DNA of 57,455 nucleotides. It comes from Thiobacillus denitrificans DSM 12475 (lineage in GTDB: Bacteria > Pseudomonadota > Gammaproteobacteria > Burkholderiales > Thiobacillaceae). Under the pieces are notes generated by a model, which was given only the letters and a program-made list of their open reading frames with translations, had not been told where the DNA came from and made no database searches. The stretch's first letter is position 1, and each line of letters opens with the position of its first letter. Both the position numbers and the translations under genes were made by a program. Shown here one piece after another: positions 16,072 to 24,436 of the stretch. The DNA lies in assembly GCF_000376425.1 (NCBI RefSeq), contig NZ_AQWL01000003.1:1-57455 (forward strand), read 5' to 3'.

Positions 16072-16911
16072 ATGGACGACCAAACCCGCTCCCACCTAGA
16101 GTCCATTAAGGCAGAAGTGCTTCGCCGAGTTGGCCGAAACCTTCTGCTTTTTCAGCAGATAGAAGGGTTGTTGAAGTTCCTTCTGGCGAACCACACAGGT
16201 GATGGCACCGTAGAGAATTACCAAACCAGGCATAACAAGCGAGCGGAGTCGGTCAACAAGCAGATGCTTGGCAATCTGGTGGACAAATACGGGTCCGATG
16301 TATTGCAGGACGCAGGTGTGGAGACGCTGGATGAAGAAAATCCAGCTGTACCCTGGATGTCTTTTACGTTCCGGGTCTCTGGTAGCGCCGAATTTGTGGA
16401 GACCGTGCGCAGCGACCTTAAGCTCATGACTGAAGAGCGCAACGAACTGGTACATCACTTCCTCCCACGTTGGCAGCCTGAATCCCCCGAGAAGCTAGGG
16501 GAGGCCCTGCTCTACCTGGACGCTCAGCGAGAGAAGGTGTTGCCAATGCATAAGCATCTGCGTAACACCGTCGATGGCATGCAAGCAGCAAGGAAATTGC
16601 TGCATGACTTCATTTCGAGCGAGGAATACCAGCGGCAGGACGAACTGATGTGGTTACAAGCCAGTCCTCTAGTCGAATTGCTTCGTGAAGTGACCAGCCA
16701 AATTCATCGGACGGACGGATGGACCTACCTAGCGCACGCCGGAAAGCTGGCAAACAAGAATTTGCCGGATGATATTCGGAACCTCAAAGAGCGTTACGGC
16801 TTCAACACCCTCAAGAAACTGCTCATCGCCTGCGAAACCTTTGATGTATACGATGAGCCCCTGGCCAACGGTACATTTCGGACGCTGTACCGGATTCGTC
16901 GTGTCGACTAG
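16072..16911 (+). CDS. HEPN-motif plus LOTUS (OST-HTH) domain protein
   Basis: A 279-residue protein, start taken at ATG 16072 (MDDQTRSHLESIK), 43 bases after the SMC-like gene; upstream in-frame starts overlap that gene. The helical N-terminal part contains ERNELVHHF with Arg123 to His128, a good HEPN RNxxxH motif. The last 70 residues (DGWTYLAHAGKLA, RYGFNTLKKLLIACETFDV, TLYRIRR) form a LOTUS/OST-HTH domain, an RNA-binding winged helix. The combination suggests RNA binding, possibly RNA cleavage. It could be the third part of the nuclease/SMC cassette or an independent cargo gene. Confidence 0.65.
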   Translation: MDDQTRSHLESIKAEVLRRVGRNLLLFQQIEGLLKFLLANHTGDGTVENYQTRHNKRAESVNKQMLGNLVDKYGSDVLQDAGVETLDEENPAVPWMSFTFRVSGSAEFVETVRSDLKLMTEERNELVHHFLPRWQPESPEKLGEALLYLDAQREKVLPMHKHLRNTVDGMQAARKLLHDFISSEEYQRQDELMWLQASPLVELLREVTSQIHRTDGWTYLAHAGKLANKNLPDDIRNLKERYGFNTLKKLLIACETFDVYDEPLANGTFRTLYRIRRVD

Positions 16912-17543
16912 CCAGTTCTAAGCTCTGGTAGTGCCACCCCTGAATCGATAAACAAGCTCGGGGCTCGCTACATAGGCAGAAGAGCGGACACAAATCATAG
17001 GGGTTTCTGACAGCGTTACTAGAATTTCTGGTGGCGTTCCTCATGATTCACTCAAGAGTTCCCCTTACTGGCTTGATAACAAAGGTCTTCCGGGGGAAAC
17101 CCGCCTTGATTTGCTCATCCAGTCCACTTGGCATCCAAGTTATTGATTTTATTGGCGTGGCGTTACTAAAATTTCGTTGTCCCGACACTTGCTGCTGTTG
17201 GGGCAGCAGATATTTGCAGCACTCGAGCAGCGTGTTTCACGCATAACGCGTAACCTGGCCCGAAAGTCTCCCGGTCTCCAGTCGACGGTCACTGACTTAA
17301 TACCTTAGCCGTCGTGAGCGCCAGGCAGCGCTGCGGGCGTGTCCGGAATTCCATTGTCCCGACAACTACTTCCACCTCCTACCTCTTACAGGGCCCCATG
17401 TATCTCGCGTTGCGAAGTTCGTCGCGCACGCGCGGCGGCTGGTGCTCGACTTCGGCCGCCAAAGAAATTTGGCGTCGCAGGAATACGGATTCAGATATGA
17501 GCTAAAAACGAAGTGTCCTTGAACCATCACGACGGAGCCACAC
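16912..17543. other. Gene-free stretch between island and p-cresol cluster
   Basis: Short ORFs here have no ribosome binding sites or protein-like composition. The stretch carries three related degenerate repeats (17013-17028, 17160-17187, 17338-17365), an inverted copy of the IHF-like sequence near 7251 (17137-17148), and then a switch from AT-richer to GC-rich DNA at about 17370-17400. The 50 bases before 17544 hold the leader and weak ribosome binding site (GACGGAG) of the aryl-alcohol dehydrogenase gene. No tRNA is seen. Confidence 0.6.
17013..17365 (-). repeat. Candidate distal transposon end with TnsB-type repeats
   Basis: GCGTTACTAGAATTTC (17013) and GCGTTACTAAAATTTC (17160) agree in 15 of 16 bases. 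The second runs on into AATTTCGTTGTCCCGACA (17170-17187), which agrees in 16 of 18 bases with AATTCCATTGTCCCGACA (17348-17365). Read on the minus strand the outermost copy begins TGTCGGGACAATGG, and TGT is the usual terminal triplet of Tn7-like elements; spacing of about 150-180 bases between copies fits a Tn7-type end. No matching end was found before tnsA, so this remains a candidate. Confidence 0.45.
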
Positions 17544-18632
17544 ATGAAAATTCAAGCAGCGGTCACACATGCCCAGGGCCAGCCTTTTTCCATCGAAGAA
17601 GTGTCCCTGTCGGGCCCCAAGTCGAACGAGGTGCTGGTCAGGATCGTCGCCACGGGGGTCTGTCATACCGATGCGGTGGGGCGCGACCTGGGCGTGTCGC
17701 CCTACCCCATTGTGCTGGGCCATGAGGGGGCCGGCGTCATCGAGCAGGTCGGTGAGAACGTCACCCGCCTGGTGCCCGGCGACCACGTGGTGATGTCCTT
17801 TGCGCACTGCGGCCAATGCGAAAACTGCCTCACCGGGCATCCGACCGTATGCTCGACTTTCAACGAGCTGAATTTCGGCGGGCGCATGGACGATCACACC
17901 TGCCGCCTGCACCAGGGTGATGCCGATGTGCACACTTTCTTCGGCCAATCCTCCTTTGGCACCTACGCCATCGCCCACGAGCGCAATGCGGTCAAGGTCG
18001 ACAAGGCGGTGGATCTGGCGCTGCTCGGACCGCTGGGGTGCGGTATCCAGACCGGCGCCGGCACGGTGCTCAACCGCCTCAAGCCCGCGTTCGGCACGTC
18101 CATCGCCGTGTACGGCTGTGGCGCCGTGGGGCTCAGCGCGATCATGGCGGCGAAAATCGCCGGCTGCCCGCAGATCTTTGCCGTGGATGTACATGACAAC
18201 CGTCTGGAGCTGGCCCGCGAGCTGGGGGCGACGCATGCGCTGAATGGCAGGAATGTCGACGTGGTCAAGGAGATCAAGGCCGCCGCCAACGGCGGTGCGC
18301 ACTATGCCGTGGAGACCACGGGGGTGCCGCCGGTCGTGCGTCAGTGCCTGAATGCGCTGCGCCCGTTGGGGCAGGCGGCGATCGTCGGGGTGACCCCGGA
18401 AATGATCATCGATGTGCATAACGACCTGATGGCCGAAGGCAAGAGCATGATCGGCGTGATCGAGGGCGATTCGGTGCCGCGGGTATTCATTCCCCAGTTG
18501 ATCGAGTTCTACAAGGCGGGCCGATTCCCCTTCGACCGGCTGATCAAGTTCTACGATTTCAGCGAGATCAACCAGGCCTTCGAAGACTCGAAGTCCGGAG
18601 CGACCGTCAAGCCGGTTCTCAAGCTGGCCTGA
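17544..18632 (+). CDS. NAD-dependent aryl-alcohol dehydrogenase (zinc type)
   Basis: A 362-residue medium-chain zinc alcohol dehydrogenase, most like benzyl/aryl-alcohol dehydrogenases of the XylB type. Catalytic zinc ligands Cys40 and His41 (GVCHTD) and GHEGAG at about 59-64; structural zinc cysteines in CGQCENC and TVC; nucleotide-binding GCGAVGLSA near residue 195. Beside p-cresol dehydrogenase genes it would oxidise 4-hydroxybenzyl alcohol to 4-hydroxybenzaldehyde, or act in reverse. It is the first chromosomal gene after the candidate transposon end, so its native promoter may have been disturbed. 169 bases separate it from the next gene. Confidence 0.85.
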   Translation: MKIQAAVTHAQGQPFSIEEVSLSGPKSNEVLVRIVATGVCHTDAVGRDLGVSPYPIVLGHEGAGVIEQVGENVTRLVPGDHVVMSFAHCGQCENCLTGHPTVCSTFNELNFGGRMDDHTCRLHQGDADVHTFFGQSSFGTYAIAHERNAVKVDKAVDLALLGPLGCGIQTGAGTVLNRLKPAFGTSIAVYGCGAVGLSAIMAAKIAGCPQIFAVDVHDNRLELARELGATHALNGRNVDVVKEIKAAANGGAHYAVETTGVPPVVRQCLNALRPLGQAAIVGVTPEMIIDVHNDLMAEGKSMIGVIEGDSVPRVFIPQLIEFYKAGRFPFDRLIKFYDFSEINQAFEDSKSGATVKPVLKLA

Positions 18633-18801
18633 ACGCCCGCGTGCGCACTGCACGGGGCGGATCCGGAACAACTGGCATTGCTCGCGGGGCCGGCTATGCT
18701 CAAATTCAAGACGCAGGACCGGATGGATTCTTCGTCATGCCTTGTGCAAGGGACGCGGGTCCGGTCATATGCTGGTTTGAATACATAGCGAGAGGACATC
18801 C

Positions 18802-20274
18802 ATGAGCAGCCTGCCCGCCTATCAGAATCTCACGTTGCTGCCGATCGCCGGTCAATGGCGCGAAGGCACCTCGGGCCGCACCCTGGATGTTGCCGACCCC
18901 TTCACCGGAGACACATTGCTGAGCCTGCCGATGGCCGGCCGCGAGGATCTGGACGAGGCCTACCGCGGCGCGCGCGACGCCCAGCCCGAATGGGCGGCCA
19001 TGGGCCCGACCGCGCGTGGCGATGTCATGCGCCGGGCGGTGGCTCTTTTCGATGCACGCAAGGATGAAATCACCGGCTGGCTGGTCCGCGAGGCGGGCAG
19101 CACCCGGATCAAGGCGGAAATCGAATGGGGTTCGGCGCGGGCCATCACGCAGGAGGCGGCGAGCCTGCCGGGGCGGATGCACGGCCGCATTCTGCCTACC
19201 GACGTGCCGGGCAAGGAAAGCTTCGTCTATCGCCAGCCGCTGGGCGTGGTCGGGGTGATCAGTCCGTGGAATTTTCCGCTGCACCTCAGCGCGCGTTCGG
19301 TCGCCCCGGCGCTGGCGCTGGGCAATGCCGTGGTCGTCAAGCCGGCCAGCGACACCCCGGTGAGCGGCGGCCTGCTGCTGGCGCGTCTGTTCGAAGAAGC
19401 GGGCTTGCCGGCCGGCGTGCTCAGCGTGGTGGTCGGCGCCGGTTCCGACATCGGCGATGCCTTCGTCGAACACCCCATTCCGTCCTTCGTCTCGTTTACC
19501 GGCTCCACCGCGGTCGGCCGCAACATCGGCCGCATTGCCAGCGGTGGCGAGCATCTCAAACACGTTGCCCTGGAGCTGGGCGGCAACAGCCCGTTCGTGG
19601 TGCTGGCCGATGCCGACGTCGAGGCGGCCGTCGATGCGGCGGTGGTCGGCAAGTTCCTGCACCAGGGCCAGATCTGCATGGCGATCAACCGCATCATCGT
19701 GGAGGCCCCGCTGGTGGAGGCGTTCACCCAGCGCTTCGTCGAGCGGGTCAGGGTCTTGCCCTGCGGCGATCCGGGCAAACCGGAAACGGTCATCGGGCCG
19801 GTGATCAACGACCAACAGCTGGCCGGCCTGAAGGACAGGATCGCCAGGGCCAGGCAAGAAGGCGCGCGCGTGCTGCTGGGCGGCGAGCCGCAAGGCAATG
19901 TCATGCCGCCGCATGTGTTCGGCGATGTCACCGCGGAGATGGGGATCGCCAGGGAGGAGATTTTCGGTCCGCTGGTGAGCATTCAATCGGCCCGCGATGC
20001 CGAGCATGCGCTGGAGCTGGCCAACCGCAGCGAGTACGGATTGTCCAGTGCGGTCTTTACGCGGGATCTCTCCCGTGGCGTGCAATTTGCCCAGCGCCTT
20101 CGCGCAGGCATGACTCACGTCAACGATATGCCGGTGAATGACGAGGCGAACGCGCCTTTCGGCGGCGAGAAGAATTCGGGCATAGGCCGCTTCAATGGCG
20201 ACTGGGCGATCGAGGAATTCACCACTGATCATTGGATCACGGTGCAGAGTGTGCCGCGCGGCTATCCGTTCTGA
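18802..20274 (+). CDS. Aromatic aldehyde dehydrogenase (4-hydroxybenzaldehyde dehydrogenase candidate)
   Basis: A 490-residue NAD(P)-dependent aldehyde dehydrogenase. SPWNFPLHL (residues about 154-162) is the cofactor-binding motif, FTGSTAVG the NAD-binding turn, ELGGNSP holds the general-base Glu and GQICM the catalytic Cys. ATG 18802 has AGAGGA upstream. The protein most resembles benzaldehyde, vanillin and 4-hydroxybenzaldehyde dehydrogenases; with the neighbouring pchCXF genes the likely product is 4-hydroxybenzoate. Substrate is inferred from context, not visible in the sequence. Confidence 0.83.
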   Translation: MSSLPAYQNLTLLPIAGQWREGTSGRTLDVADPFTGDTLLSLPMAGREDLDEAYRGARDAQPEWAAMGPTARGDVMRRAVALFDARKDEITGWLVREAGSTRIKAEIEWGSARAITQEAASLPGRMHGRILPTDVPGKESFVYRQPLGVVGVISPWNFPLHLSARSVAPALALGNAVVVKPASDTPVSGGLLLARLFEEAGLPAGVLSVVVGAGSDIGDAFVEHPIPSFVSFTGSTAVGRNIGRIASGGEHLKHVALELGGNSPFVVLADADVEAAVDAAVVGKFLHQGQICMAINRIIVEAPLVEAFTQRFVERVRVLPCGDPGKPETVIGPVINDQQLAGLKDRIARARQEGARVLLGGEPQGNVMPPHVFGDVTAEMGIAREEIFGPLVSIQSARDAEHALELANRSEYGLSSAVFTRDLSRGVQFAQRLRAGMTHVNDMPVNDEANAPFGGEKNSGIGRFNGDWAIEEFTTDHWITVQSVPRGYPF

Positions 20275-20370
20275 GCCGGGGGCCGGCCATTACGGCTGAA
20301 TGAACGAGGCGATCGTTGAAAAGCATTACCCGTCGCCTTGCCATTGCAGATCGATGTAAAGGAGCATGCC

Positions 20371-20706
20371 ATGTTGTTTTTCTTGCGTAGTGCGATCGCG
20401 AAGCGGATGTTCGCTGCGGGCCTGGCTCTGCCGCTGGCCTGGCTGGGCGCCGCCGCTCAGGCCGAAAGCCAGTGGGGGAGCGGCCAGAACCTGTACAACA
20501 AGCTGTGTGGTTATTGTCACAAGGCCGAGGTCGGCGTCGGTCCGGTGCTGGAAGGCCGCGGCCTGCCGGAGGTCTACGTCAAGGCCATCGTGCGCAACGG
20601 CTTCAATGCCATGCCGGCCTTCCCCGCCTCCTACGTCGATGATGAATCCATCGCCCTGCTGGTCAAGTACCTGTCGACCCTGCCAGCGCCGGCCGCTCAG
20701 CCTTGA
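20371..20706 (+). CDS. pchC: 4-cresol dehydrogenase cytochrome c subunit
   Basis: A 111-residue periplasmic monohaem cytochrome: signal peptide about residues 1-31 (ending AAQAE), haem motif CGYCH at about residues 46-50, and a distal Met in FNAMPAF. The start is ATG 20371 behind AAAGGAG; an upstream in-frame ATG at 20338 lacks this site. It accepts electrons from the flavoprotein PchF during hydroxylation of p-cresol by water and passes them to the respiratory chain. It is followed 10 bases later by pchX and then pchF, the standard order for this enzyme. Confidence 0.88.
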   Translation: MLFFLRSAIAKRMFAAGLALPLAWLGAAAQAESQWGSGQNLYNKLCGYCHKAEVGVGPVLEGRGLPEVYVKAIVRNGFNAMPAFPASYVDDESIALLVKYLSTLPAPAAQP

Positions 20707-20716
20707 GGAGCTTGTC

Positions 20717-21397
20717 ATGAGCGTCGATCGTCGTTTCGTTCTCAAAAGCATGGTTCTTGGCGGTGCCGCCGGCGTGGTGCTGAGCCGGTCGGTGCCGGTG
20801 CTGGCGGGAGTACCCCCTTCGCACAGCGGTATCCGCCCGGCACTGGCGCTGGTCGGCAGCGGCGCGGCTGAAGCGGCCTTTCTGCAGGGTGCCAGGGCTG
20901 CTGCCGGTACAGAGCTGCCGGTGCAGCAGATGGACCGGGGTCTGGACTGCATGCTGGATTTCGAGCACCAGTTGCGCGCCGGTCGGCCGATGCAGGTCAT
21001 CGGTCTGCTGGACGATGCCGCGGCGACGCTGGTGCTGGATCTGGCACGCAGCGCCGGCGCCCGCGTCCACTGGCTGGGACAGCACACTGCCGAGGCCGGT
21101 TCGACCCGCCATCGTCTGCTGAATGCCGATCTCGCCGAAGGGTGTGCCCGCCAGCTCAGCCGCCATCTGCATGCCTGCGGTGCCGGTTTCACTCTGAACG
21201 AGGAACGCCAGGGCAGCGTGGCTCCGGCCAGACAGCTGGCGGGACCCGCTCGCAGCGGCGCGGGTTCTGTGCAGTGGGCAGCCGGTATCGGTTCTCTGCT
21301 CGCCACGCTGGGTACGCGCCCGACCATGATGCCGCGGGTTTCCGTACAGGGCACGCTGCTCAGCGGCAGTTTCGTTTCCTTTTCGATCGAGGTCTGA
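20717..21397 (+). CDS. pchX: PchX-like exported protein of the p-cresol dehydrogenase operon
   Basis: A 226-residue protein with a twin-arginine-like leader (MSVDRRFVLKSMVLGGAAG), suggesting Tat export. The remainder is Ala/Gly/Leu-rich with no known catalytic motif. Position between pchC and pchF matches pchX, a gene of unknown function found in p-cresol methylhydroxylase operons of Pseudomonas and denitrifiers. A Tat leader here would fit a role in co-export or folding of the periplasmic FAD enzyme, which itself has no evident signal; that is inference. It lies 14 bases before pchF. Confidence 0.75.
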   Translation: MSVDRRFVLKSMVLGGAAGVVLSRSVPVLAGVPPSHSGIRPALALVGSGAAEAAFLQGARAAAGTELPVQQMDRGLDCMLDFEHQLRAGRPMQVIGLLDDAAATLVLDLARSAGARVHWLGQHTAEAGSTRHRLLNADLAEGCARQLSRHLHACGAGFTLNEERQGSVAPARQLAGPARSGAGSVQWAAGIGSLLATLGTRPTMMPRVSVQGTLLSGSFVSFSIEV

Positions 21398-21410
21398 GGG
21401 AGTCTGATCC

Positions 21411-23015
21411 ATGTCTGAACAGATGAGCGGCGTACTGCCCAGAGGCGTGACGCAGAAAAAATTCAACGCGGCAGTGGAAAAATTTCGCGCCCTGCTGGGA
21501 GAAGGGAACGTACTGCTCAAGGCCGAGCAGCTGATTCCCTACAACAAAATCATGATGTCGGTGGAGAATGCCGCCCATGCGCCCTCGGCGGTGCTGACCG
21601 CCACCACGGTCGAGCAGGTGCAGGGCATCGTGAAAATCTGCAATCAGTACCGGATTCCGATCTGGACTATTTCCACCGGGCGCAATTTCGGTTACGGCAC
21701 GGCGGCCCCGGTACAGCGCGGTCAGGTCATCCTCGACCTGAAGAAGATGAACAGGATCATCAAGATCGATCCGGAAATGTGCTACGCGCTGGTCGAGCCT
21801 GGGGTGACTTTCCAGCAGCTGTACGACTACATCGAGGAAAACAAGCTGCCACTGATGCTGTCCTTCTCCGCTCCTTCGGCTATTGCCGGCCCGCTGGGCA
21901 ACACCATGGACCGTGGCGTGGGCTATACCCCCTACGGCGAGCACTTCATGATGCAGTGCGGCATGGAGGTGGTGCTGGCCAACGGCGACGTCTATCGCAC
22001 CGGCATGGGCGGCGTCAAAGGCAGCAACACCTGGCAGATCTTCAAGTGGGGCTATGGTCCGACGCTGGACGGGATGTTCACCCAGGCCAACTATGGCATC
22101 ACCACCAAGATGGGCTTCTGGCTGATGCCCAGACCGCCGGTGTTCAAGCCGTTCGAAGTCATCTTCGAGAACGAGGCGGATATCGTCGAGATCGTCGACA
22201 TCCTGCGCCCGCTGCGCATGGCCCAGATTATTCCCAACTCGGTGGTGATCGCCAATATCCTGTGGGAAGCGGGCAGTGCGCATCTGCGGCGCCGGGACTA
22301 TACCACCGAGCCGGGCCATACCCCCGACCCCATCCTGGAAAAAATGCAGAAGGATAGCGGCATGGGGGCCTGGAACCTGTACGCCGCGCTCTACGGCACG
22401 CAGGAACAGGTGGATGTGAACTGGAAGATCATCACCGATGCATTCAGGAAGCACGGCAAGGGCCGCATCGTCACCCAGGAAGAGGCCGGCCATAAGCAGC
22501 CCTTCAAGTACCGTGCCGAGCTGATGTCCGGCGTGCCCAATCTGCAGGAGTTCGGCTTGTACAACTGGCGTGGAGGCGGCGGCTCCATGTGGTTCGCGCC
22601 GGTCAGCGAGGCGCGCGGCAGCGAGTGCGAGAAGCAGGCGCTGCTGGCCAAGCGCATCCTGCACAAGTACGGCCTGGACTATGTGGCCGAGTTTATCGTC
22701 GCCCCACGGGACATGCACCACGTGATCGATGTCCTCTATGACCGCACCAGCGAGGAGGAAACCAAGCGCGCCGACGCCTGCTTCAACGAGCTGCTGGACG
22801 AGTTCGAGAAGGAAGGCTACGCCGTATACCGCGTCAATACCCGCTTCCAGGAGCGGGTCGCACGCAGCTACGGCCCGGTCAAGCGGGACGTGGAACACGC
22901 CATCAAGCGTGCCCTGGATCCGAACAACATTCTCGCCCCCGGCCGTTCCGGCATCGATCTGGATACCTACAGGACGAGGCGGAGTGCCAAAAGCACAGCG
23001 AGCGACGAATCGTGA
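21411..23015 (+). CDS. pchF: 4-cresol dehydrogenase (hydroxylating) flavoprotein subunit
   Basis: A 534-residue FAD protein of the vanillyl-alcohol oxidase/PCMH family. The FAD-binding domain is seen as PSAVLTATTVEQVQGIVKIC and STGRNFGYGTAAPV (about residues 90-105); GPLGNTMDRGVGYTPYGEH (about 165-185) is highly characteristic of PchF and vanillyl-alcohol oxidase. RSYGPVKRDVEHAIKRALDP near the C-terminus is the usual end of the cap/FAD domain. It catalyses p-cresol to 4-hydroxybenzyl alcohol and aldehyde with PchC as electron acceptor. Length is normal. Last gene of the pchCXF unit. Confidence 0.92.
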   Translation: MSEQMSGVLPRGVTQKKFNAAVEKFRALLGEGNVLLKAEQLIPYNKIMMSVENAAHAPSAVLTATTVEQVQGIVKICNQYRIPIWTISTGRNFGYGTAAPVQRGQVILDLKKMNRIIKIDPEMCYALVEPGVTFQQLYDYIEENKLPLMLSFSAPSAIAGPLGNTMDRGVGYTPYGEHFMMQCGMEVVLANGDVYRTGMGGVKGSNTWQIFKWGYGPTLDGMFTQANYGITTKMGFWLMPRPPVFKPFEVIFENEADIVEIVDILRPLRMAQIIPNSVVIANILWEAGSAHLRRRDYTTEPGHTPDPILEKMQKDSGMGAWNLYAALYGTQEQVDVNWKIITDAFRKHGKGRIVTQEEAGHKQPFKYRAELMSGVPNLQEFGLYNWRGGGGSMWFAPVSEARGSECEKQALLAKRILHKYGLDYVAEFIVAPRDMHHVIDVLYDRTSEEETKRADACFNELLDEFEKEGYAVYRVNTRFQERVARSYGPVKRDVEHAIKRALDPNNILAPGRSGIDLDTYRTRRSAKSTASDES

Positions 23016-23047
23016 GGATGCTATGTTGAATGGGGAGGTATCCCGAC

Positions 23048-23782
23048 ATGAAAAATGGAAGTCCCATCCTCAAAACGGTATGGGCGGCGCTGGAACGCGA
23101 ACCGCATATCAACCTGCATCGCTGGCCTGTCCAGCTCGACTTGACCGGTGACAACGCCCTGGTAGTGGAAGGCGACGTGGAAAGCGTGGCCGCGAAGAAA
23201 CGGGCGCTGGAAATCGCGGGGACGACGCCCGGTGTGCGCGGCGTGGTGGACCGGCTGCACGTGGCGCCCTCCGAGCATAAGGGCGACGGTGAGATTCTGG
23301 ATGGCTTCAAAACCTTATTGCTTGATGTGCGCGAGTTGAAGAACTGTACGCTGCGCGTGATGAAAAAGGGACAGACCCTCACTTTGCAGGAAGCCGGTGG
23401 CGAAGACGCCAGCGGCGATATCCTGGTCTCGGTGAAGGACGGGGTGGTGACGCTGGATGGGTGGGTCATCAGCCTTTCACACAAACGGCTGGCTGGGGTG
23501 CTGGCATGGTGGGTACCAGGCTGTCGCGACGTGGTGAATGGACTGGAAGTGTTGCCGCCGGAACTGGACAACGACGACGAGGTCAGCGATGCCCTGTCGC
23601 TGGTGCTGGAAATGGATCCGATGATTCCCCATCCCGAGCAGATACGTATCCACAGTCACAACTACGCCGTCACCCTGGAGGGATTGGTGGAGACCCAGTC
23701 GGAAAAAGACCGGGCCGAGCAGGATGCCTGGTGCCTGTTCGCGGTGGACAAGGTGATCAACCGCCTCGCGGTGGGCGGGTAG
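23048..23782 (+). CDS. BON-domain protein
   Basis: A 244-residue soluble protein with at least two, probably three BON-like segments: VEGDVESVAAKKRALEIA and PGVRGVVDRL (about residues 38-70), VSVKDGVVTLDGWV (about 128-141), and IHSHNYAVTLEGLVETQSEK (about 200-220) ending in DKVINRLAV. The start ATG 23048 has GGGGAGG upstream. No signal peptide is evident, unusual since many BON proteins are periplasmic. It follows pchF by 32 bases and may be read from the same transcript, but has no obvious link to cresol metabolism. Confidence 0.72.
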   Translation: MKNGSPILKTVWAALEREPHINLHRWPVQLDLTGDNALVVEGDVESVAAKKRALEIAGTTPGVRGVVDRLHVAPSEHKGDGEILDGFKTLLLDVRELKNCTLRVMKKGQTLTLQEAGGEDASGDILVSVKDGVVTLDGWVISLSHKRLAGVLAWWVPGCRDVVNGLEVLPPELDNDDEVSDALSLVLEMDPMIPHPEQIRIHSHNYAVTLEGLVETQSEKDRAEQDAWCLFAVDKVINRLAVGG

Positions 23783-23862
23783 GCGACGCCAAACGGGATG
23801 AGCAGCGGACGGCGGAAGGGCCGCCCGCCTCTCCTTCAGCGCAGACCGGACCGGCCGTGCGC

Positions 23863-24267
23863 CTACATCACCGCAATGATGTTCCCGCAGGAAACGTAGA
23901 CCTGGACCTCGGTCGCGCTCTTGTGAATATTGATCGCCGTCCTGTCTTTCAGGATAGTTTCGATCGATACGGGGACGATGGTGACGGATCTTCCGTTTTT
24001 CACGGCTTCCAGCGGCCATTTCGGCGCCTTGTCCAGCTTGTCGCAGCTTCCCATATGGATATGGGCGGGCTGTGCGACGCCTGCGGGCGCATTGGAAAGT
24101 TCTATGACAAGCTTGGTGGTGTTGCCTTGCGGAAGCAGGGTTGCCGTGCCGGTTTGACCCGAATTGTTTTGCGCCTCGAGCCTGACTGTGACGGCATCGT
24201 CGAGGGCCAGGGCGGTACTGGAAAACAGGCCGCCAAGCATCAGTATCACGATCGTTTTACGCATCAT
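23863..24267 (-). CDS. Small secreted CHRD-like protein
   Basis: A 134-residue protein with a clear signal peptide (about residues 1-22, ending ALAL). The mature domain (VTVRLEAQNNSGQTGTATLL, then AHIHMGSCDKL and VYVSCGNIIAVM) resembles small beta-sandwich CHRD-like or copper-type secreted proteins; the HIH and two cysteines could hold a metal or a disulfide. It is alone on the minus strand between two plus-strand genes. Function unknown; the gene call rests on the signal peptide and good codon structure. Confidence 0.68.
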   Translation of the reverse strand: MMRKTIVILMLGGLFSSTALALDDAVTVRLEAQNNSGQTGTATLLPQGNTTKLVIELSNAPAGVAQPAHIHMGSCDKLDKAPKWPLEAVKNGRSVTIVPVSIETILKDRTAINIHKSATEVQVYVSCGNIIAVM

Positions 24268-24436
24268 TTACCCCTTGAAAGCCCGTGGGGATGGGTTTAT
24301 AGCACCCCATAATCAAAAGGCAAGGGGCGCGGACAGCCGGAATTTTCTTGATGCCGGAATAAGTCCAGCATGGCGGCGGATGGGTTGCCGCAGCGCTTGT
24401 CTATGATTGATGGATCGGACAAAGGGATGAGGACGC

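Noticed and set aside
13090-16911. CBASS or CRISPR-associated transposon cargo
   Set aside because: No cyclase gene, no cas genes and no repeat-spacer array were found; the Cap4-like domain is paired with an SMC-type ATPase instead.
17031-17505. Two short ORFs (17031-17246 and 17314-17505) near the distal repeats
   Set aside because: They lie across the repeat elements, have no ribosome binding sites and no domain character.
17502-18671. Long minus-strand ORF (389 codons) opposite the aryl-alcohol dehydrogenase gene
   Set aside because: Antisense shadow in GC-rich DNA; composition is His/Asp/Gly/Arg-rich without motifs, while the plus strand has a full zinc dehydrogenase.
18706-20232. Minus-strand ORF of 508 codons opposite the aldehyde dehydrogenase
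   Set aside because: No ribosome site and low-complexity translation; the opposite strand has all aldehyde dehydrogenase motifs.
21360-22898. Minus-strand ORF of 512 codons opposite pchF
   Set aside because: Antisense shadow; pchF on the plus strand is unmistakable.
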